A DNA stretch of 64,000 nucleotides from Prostheceraeus crozeri (Eukaryota > Platyhelminthes > Polycladida > Euryleptidae). Every line of letters begins with the position of its first letter. Position 1 is the stretch's first letter. Position numbers and translations under genes: made by a program. Shown in pieces: positions 62,043 through 64,000 of this stretch. The DNA lies in contig CAJQUW010006351.1 of the NCBI GenBank assembly GCA_907163375.1, positions 62,001 through 126,000 on the forward strand, given 5' to 3'. Under the pieces are notes generated by a model. It was not told the origin of the DNA. It made no database searches and saw only the letters and a list, made by a program, of their open reading frames with translations.

Positions 62043-63830
62043 GGAACTCAAAGTGTTCTTTGAATAATTCTTCAAATAATTCTTCATTATTAACCAGTTC
62101 TAATTGCATGCATTGAATATTTGTAATAGGGTAAATTATTGATATATACTTTGAGGAGGTATCCATAATGAAGGTGATGAGGCGTCTTCCCATTTATCAA
62201 AACATGAGTACGTACCTACCAGACCTTGCATAGAGAGGAAAAAGAAAATATTGGCTACGCGTGACATGTTAAGCATTCCCATCGTGAATAGGACAACATC
62301 ACAGCAGGACGGACTCATTTATTGTGCGGGTTCAGCCATTTCAGCCTACTTGAATAATGTCAATAATTGTATGGAGTGTGAAAAATCATTATGCGCTAAT
62401 TCTCCATTAGACTCTTTTACCCAATTCCGTAAGTTTGACGTAAATTCCCATCTTCTATATCCAAATGAGACATTATTATCGTTTTTATAAAACTAGAGAA
62501 TTTCTTACATAGACAATTGAGATTTCACATAACCAAAAGAAATATTGTTCAGGAAATATTAACAGCAACAGCTAATGAAGTTCATAATCACACTGTAAAT
62601 GCTTGTGAAACACATTTAAGAATTTTTGATGAAAGTCTACGCAGAATATGGATAAGAAAGTCGATTCGATTTTATTGTCAATTATATGAGATAAATGAAG
62701 CCAAAAAAAGAAGAGATCAAAGAAAGAGAAAAATTTTGTCTAAGTCATATGAAAATAATAAAATGAGACAATCATAAGTAATTTTATTGTCTCTAACACG
62801 ATATATAATTTTATTCTAATTTGTGAATTCCACCTGTTTATCACTTGTTCATCTGTCACATTTCTACAAAAACATATGCAAAAAAATTGTATTTATATCT
62901 TTCATGCACATGACATTTCCAGAAAATAATTGCTATGCACATTTTTTTATAATTTCATAATTCCCTATGTATTATTTACATGTATTATTATAAGTTCATC
63001 ATTCAGAATATGCTTCCTATATGCGTTTACCTTTAATGCATTGCGCTTTTGTTCAATTACTTATTTGTACTGACATGTATGCCACATTACGAGTCTTTCT
63101 TAAACTAAAATAATTCATATCCTTGTTATGTTTTCCAATTTAAAATCTTTCTTATTGAAGTGACATTAGATCTGTTTTTATTTCGTGATGTCATCATTAA
63201 GTTTTATTGAATTTGTGTCGTCCAGTTCTGTTCATCACATCAGTTTGATTAATGTGAAGCAAAACTGGGCAACAATGAGCCGGTTGGAACCCGGTGATAC
63301 CCCCACCAATGAGTGGATAATACTGAATGATTTTCAGGGGGACCCAGTGCTATGCTTTTGAACTTCTCAAACCTTACGTATTCCTTAACATGCTATTTTT
63401 CTTTTCAGTTTAATTTCATCGACAATCGCTATAATGAAGGTGCGATCGTATGAATTCATTATCTCAGAAAAAAGGTAATTTGATGTTTCTTGTCAGTCAA
63501 AAACAATAAATCGTATTGTTCAACACTTCATCATGATTAAAGTATCCAAAACATTTATGTATCAATATGACCTGCCTTCTTTCCAGTAATGCGAAATTCG
63601 ACTTATTTCTGTGTCATTTCTAGATTCTATTAGATCTACAACTGTGTATAGCTATGACCTTAATCTTAGTTCCATAGTTTTGACATAGCTATTCAGTCAA
63701 TTTCATTCAATATTTCAATACTCTTCTATAATCAATTGAGATATCAAATAAAGTTGCTTATAAGAGCTGGCGAAAAAGTAATATCATAGATGTCACCACA
63801 AATCATGCTTTGATTGTACTTTGAGGGAAC
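62043..63830 (+). mobile_element. 1.8-kb DNA-transposon remnant inserted in P2
   Basis: P1 lacks this segment. It is flanked by TAG on both sides (62,040-62,042 and 63,831-63,833) and has short imperfect inverted ends built on CTCAAAGT (GGAACTCAAAGT...ACTTTGAGGGAAC). Two plus-strand frames at 62,251-62,490 and 62,517-62,777, offset by a frameshift, together resemble a transposase C-terminus of the THAP/P-element kind (AGSAISAYL, CMECEKSLC, LLYPNETLL, then a basic helical end). The N-terminal catalytic part is absent, so the copy is internally deleted. The remaining 1 kb is AT-rich with no gene. Superfamily uncertain. Confidence 0.7.
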
Positions 63831-64000
63831 TAGAGAGAGAGAAAATGTGCGTCCGTCACTCGTGTGATTCAACGATGGAATGATTCTCACTGTGGAAGGC
63901 TCGCTATTTATATAGAAATGCTTGATTCTCATTGGATGATGATCCTCATTGGACAATAACATCAAGCTGATTCCAAATATGGCCTCCGTTTACCAATCCG
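63831..64000 (-). promoter_or_regulatory. displaced right-end promoter and start of right TIR (P2)
   Basis: CTATATAAATAG on the minus strand (63,905-63,916) and CCAAT boxes (ATTGG at 63,931 and 63,948) match P1's right promoter. From about 63,958 the terminal-repeat module (GCTGATTCCAAAT, then GGCCTCCGTTT) begins and runs off the window. Confidence 0.7.

Larger units (their letters stand above)
40310..64000. mobile_element. Polinton/Maverick P2, right end outside window
   Basis: Starts AGTAGTAAGTAAAAC at 40,310, like the reverse of P1's right end. Gene order is as in P1. The capsid half is about 97-98% identical to P1, while the polymerase gene is much more diverged. Roughly eight breaks in all, concentrated in the polymerase gene, plus a DNA-transposon remnant near its right end. 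At least 23.7 kb. Confidence 0.93.

Noticed and set aside
63255-63345. tRNA-like GGTTCCAACC box and strong short hairpins inside the DNA-transposon remnant
   Set aside because: No cloverleaf, no box A at proper distance; likely incidental or an internal repeat of the transposon.
1-64000. CRISPR arrays, bacterial operons, rRNA or ordinary tRNA genes
   Set aside because: No spaced identical repeats, no Shine-Dalgarno pattern, no rRNA or tRNA signature seen; the sequence is eukaryotic.

Overview
The window is animal (invertebrate-type) nuclear DNA made almost entirely of mobile elements. It has short GT-AG introns, paired poly(A) signals, Ty3/Gypsy and BEL/Pao retrotransposons and two Polinton/Maverick elements. 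Nothing bacterial is visible and I cannot name the species. The Polinton capsid and retrotransposon proteins resemble those of nematodes, cnidarians and arthropods only at the level of family memory.

Layout: Polinton P1 runs from beyond the left edge to 23,362. A nested block of BEL/Pao and Ty3/Gypsy sequence fills 23,363-40,055. About 250 bp of unassigned DNA follows. Polinton P2 starts at 40,310 (AGTAGTAAG terminus, as on the reverse of P1's right end, AG...CT) and leaves the window on the right. Both Polintons point the same way and carry the same gene order: a left arm of small TATA-led genes; a spliced protein-primed DNA polymerase (+); two large putative virion proteins (-); two tandem paralogues and a TBP-like protein (+); then a long minus-strand series of protease, major capsid protein, basic protein, integrase with chromodomain, packaging ATPase, small Cys-rich and RING-like proteins, a putative DEDD exonuclease and a spliced gene at the right end. 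Both are fossils with several breaks each, although many single genes still look whole.

The most unusual signal is in the left arms. Five copies of a segment of about 69 nt fold as an HDV-like self-cleaving ribozyme: nested double pseudoknot, P1 with a terminal G-U wobble, a UCCACGC-type L3 loop and a GCGAAU-type J4/2. In four of the five, the predicted cleavage site lies exactly 5 nt after a 6-bp stem with a 4-nt loop and an ACC(A/T)(A/T) tail, which is the layout of a replication-dependent histone mRNA 3' end. Each ribozyme is followed by a second hairpin and then, in most cases, by the TATA box and ORF of another small gene. I read this as a ribozyme-punctuated gene array whose mRNAs could receive histone-like 3' ends without polyadenylation. 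The same elements encode a TATA-binding-protein-like protein, so both the start and the end of transcription may be partly element-specific.

Other points: P1 and P2 are nearly identical over the capsid half but strongly diverged over the polymerase gene (mosaic history). A polymerase N-terminal domain recurs as stand-alone small genes. The Gypsy elements form a head-to-tail array in which every unit carries BEL sequence at the same pol position. P1's right end abuts BEL pol, so P1 probably inserted into a BEL element. P2 carries a 1.8-kb DNA-transposon remnant between its right-end promoter and the gene it should drive.
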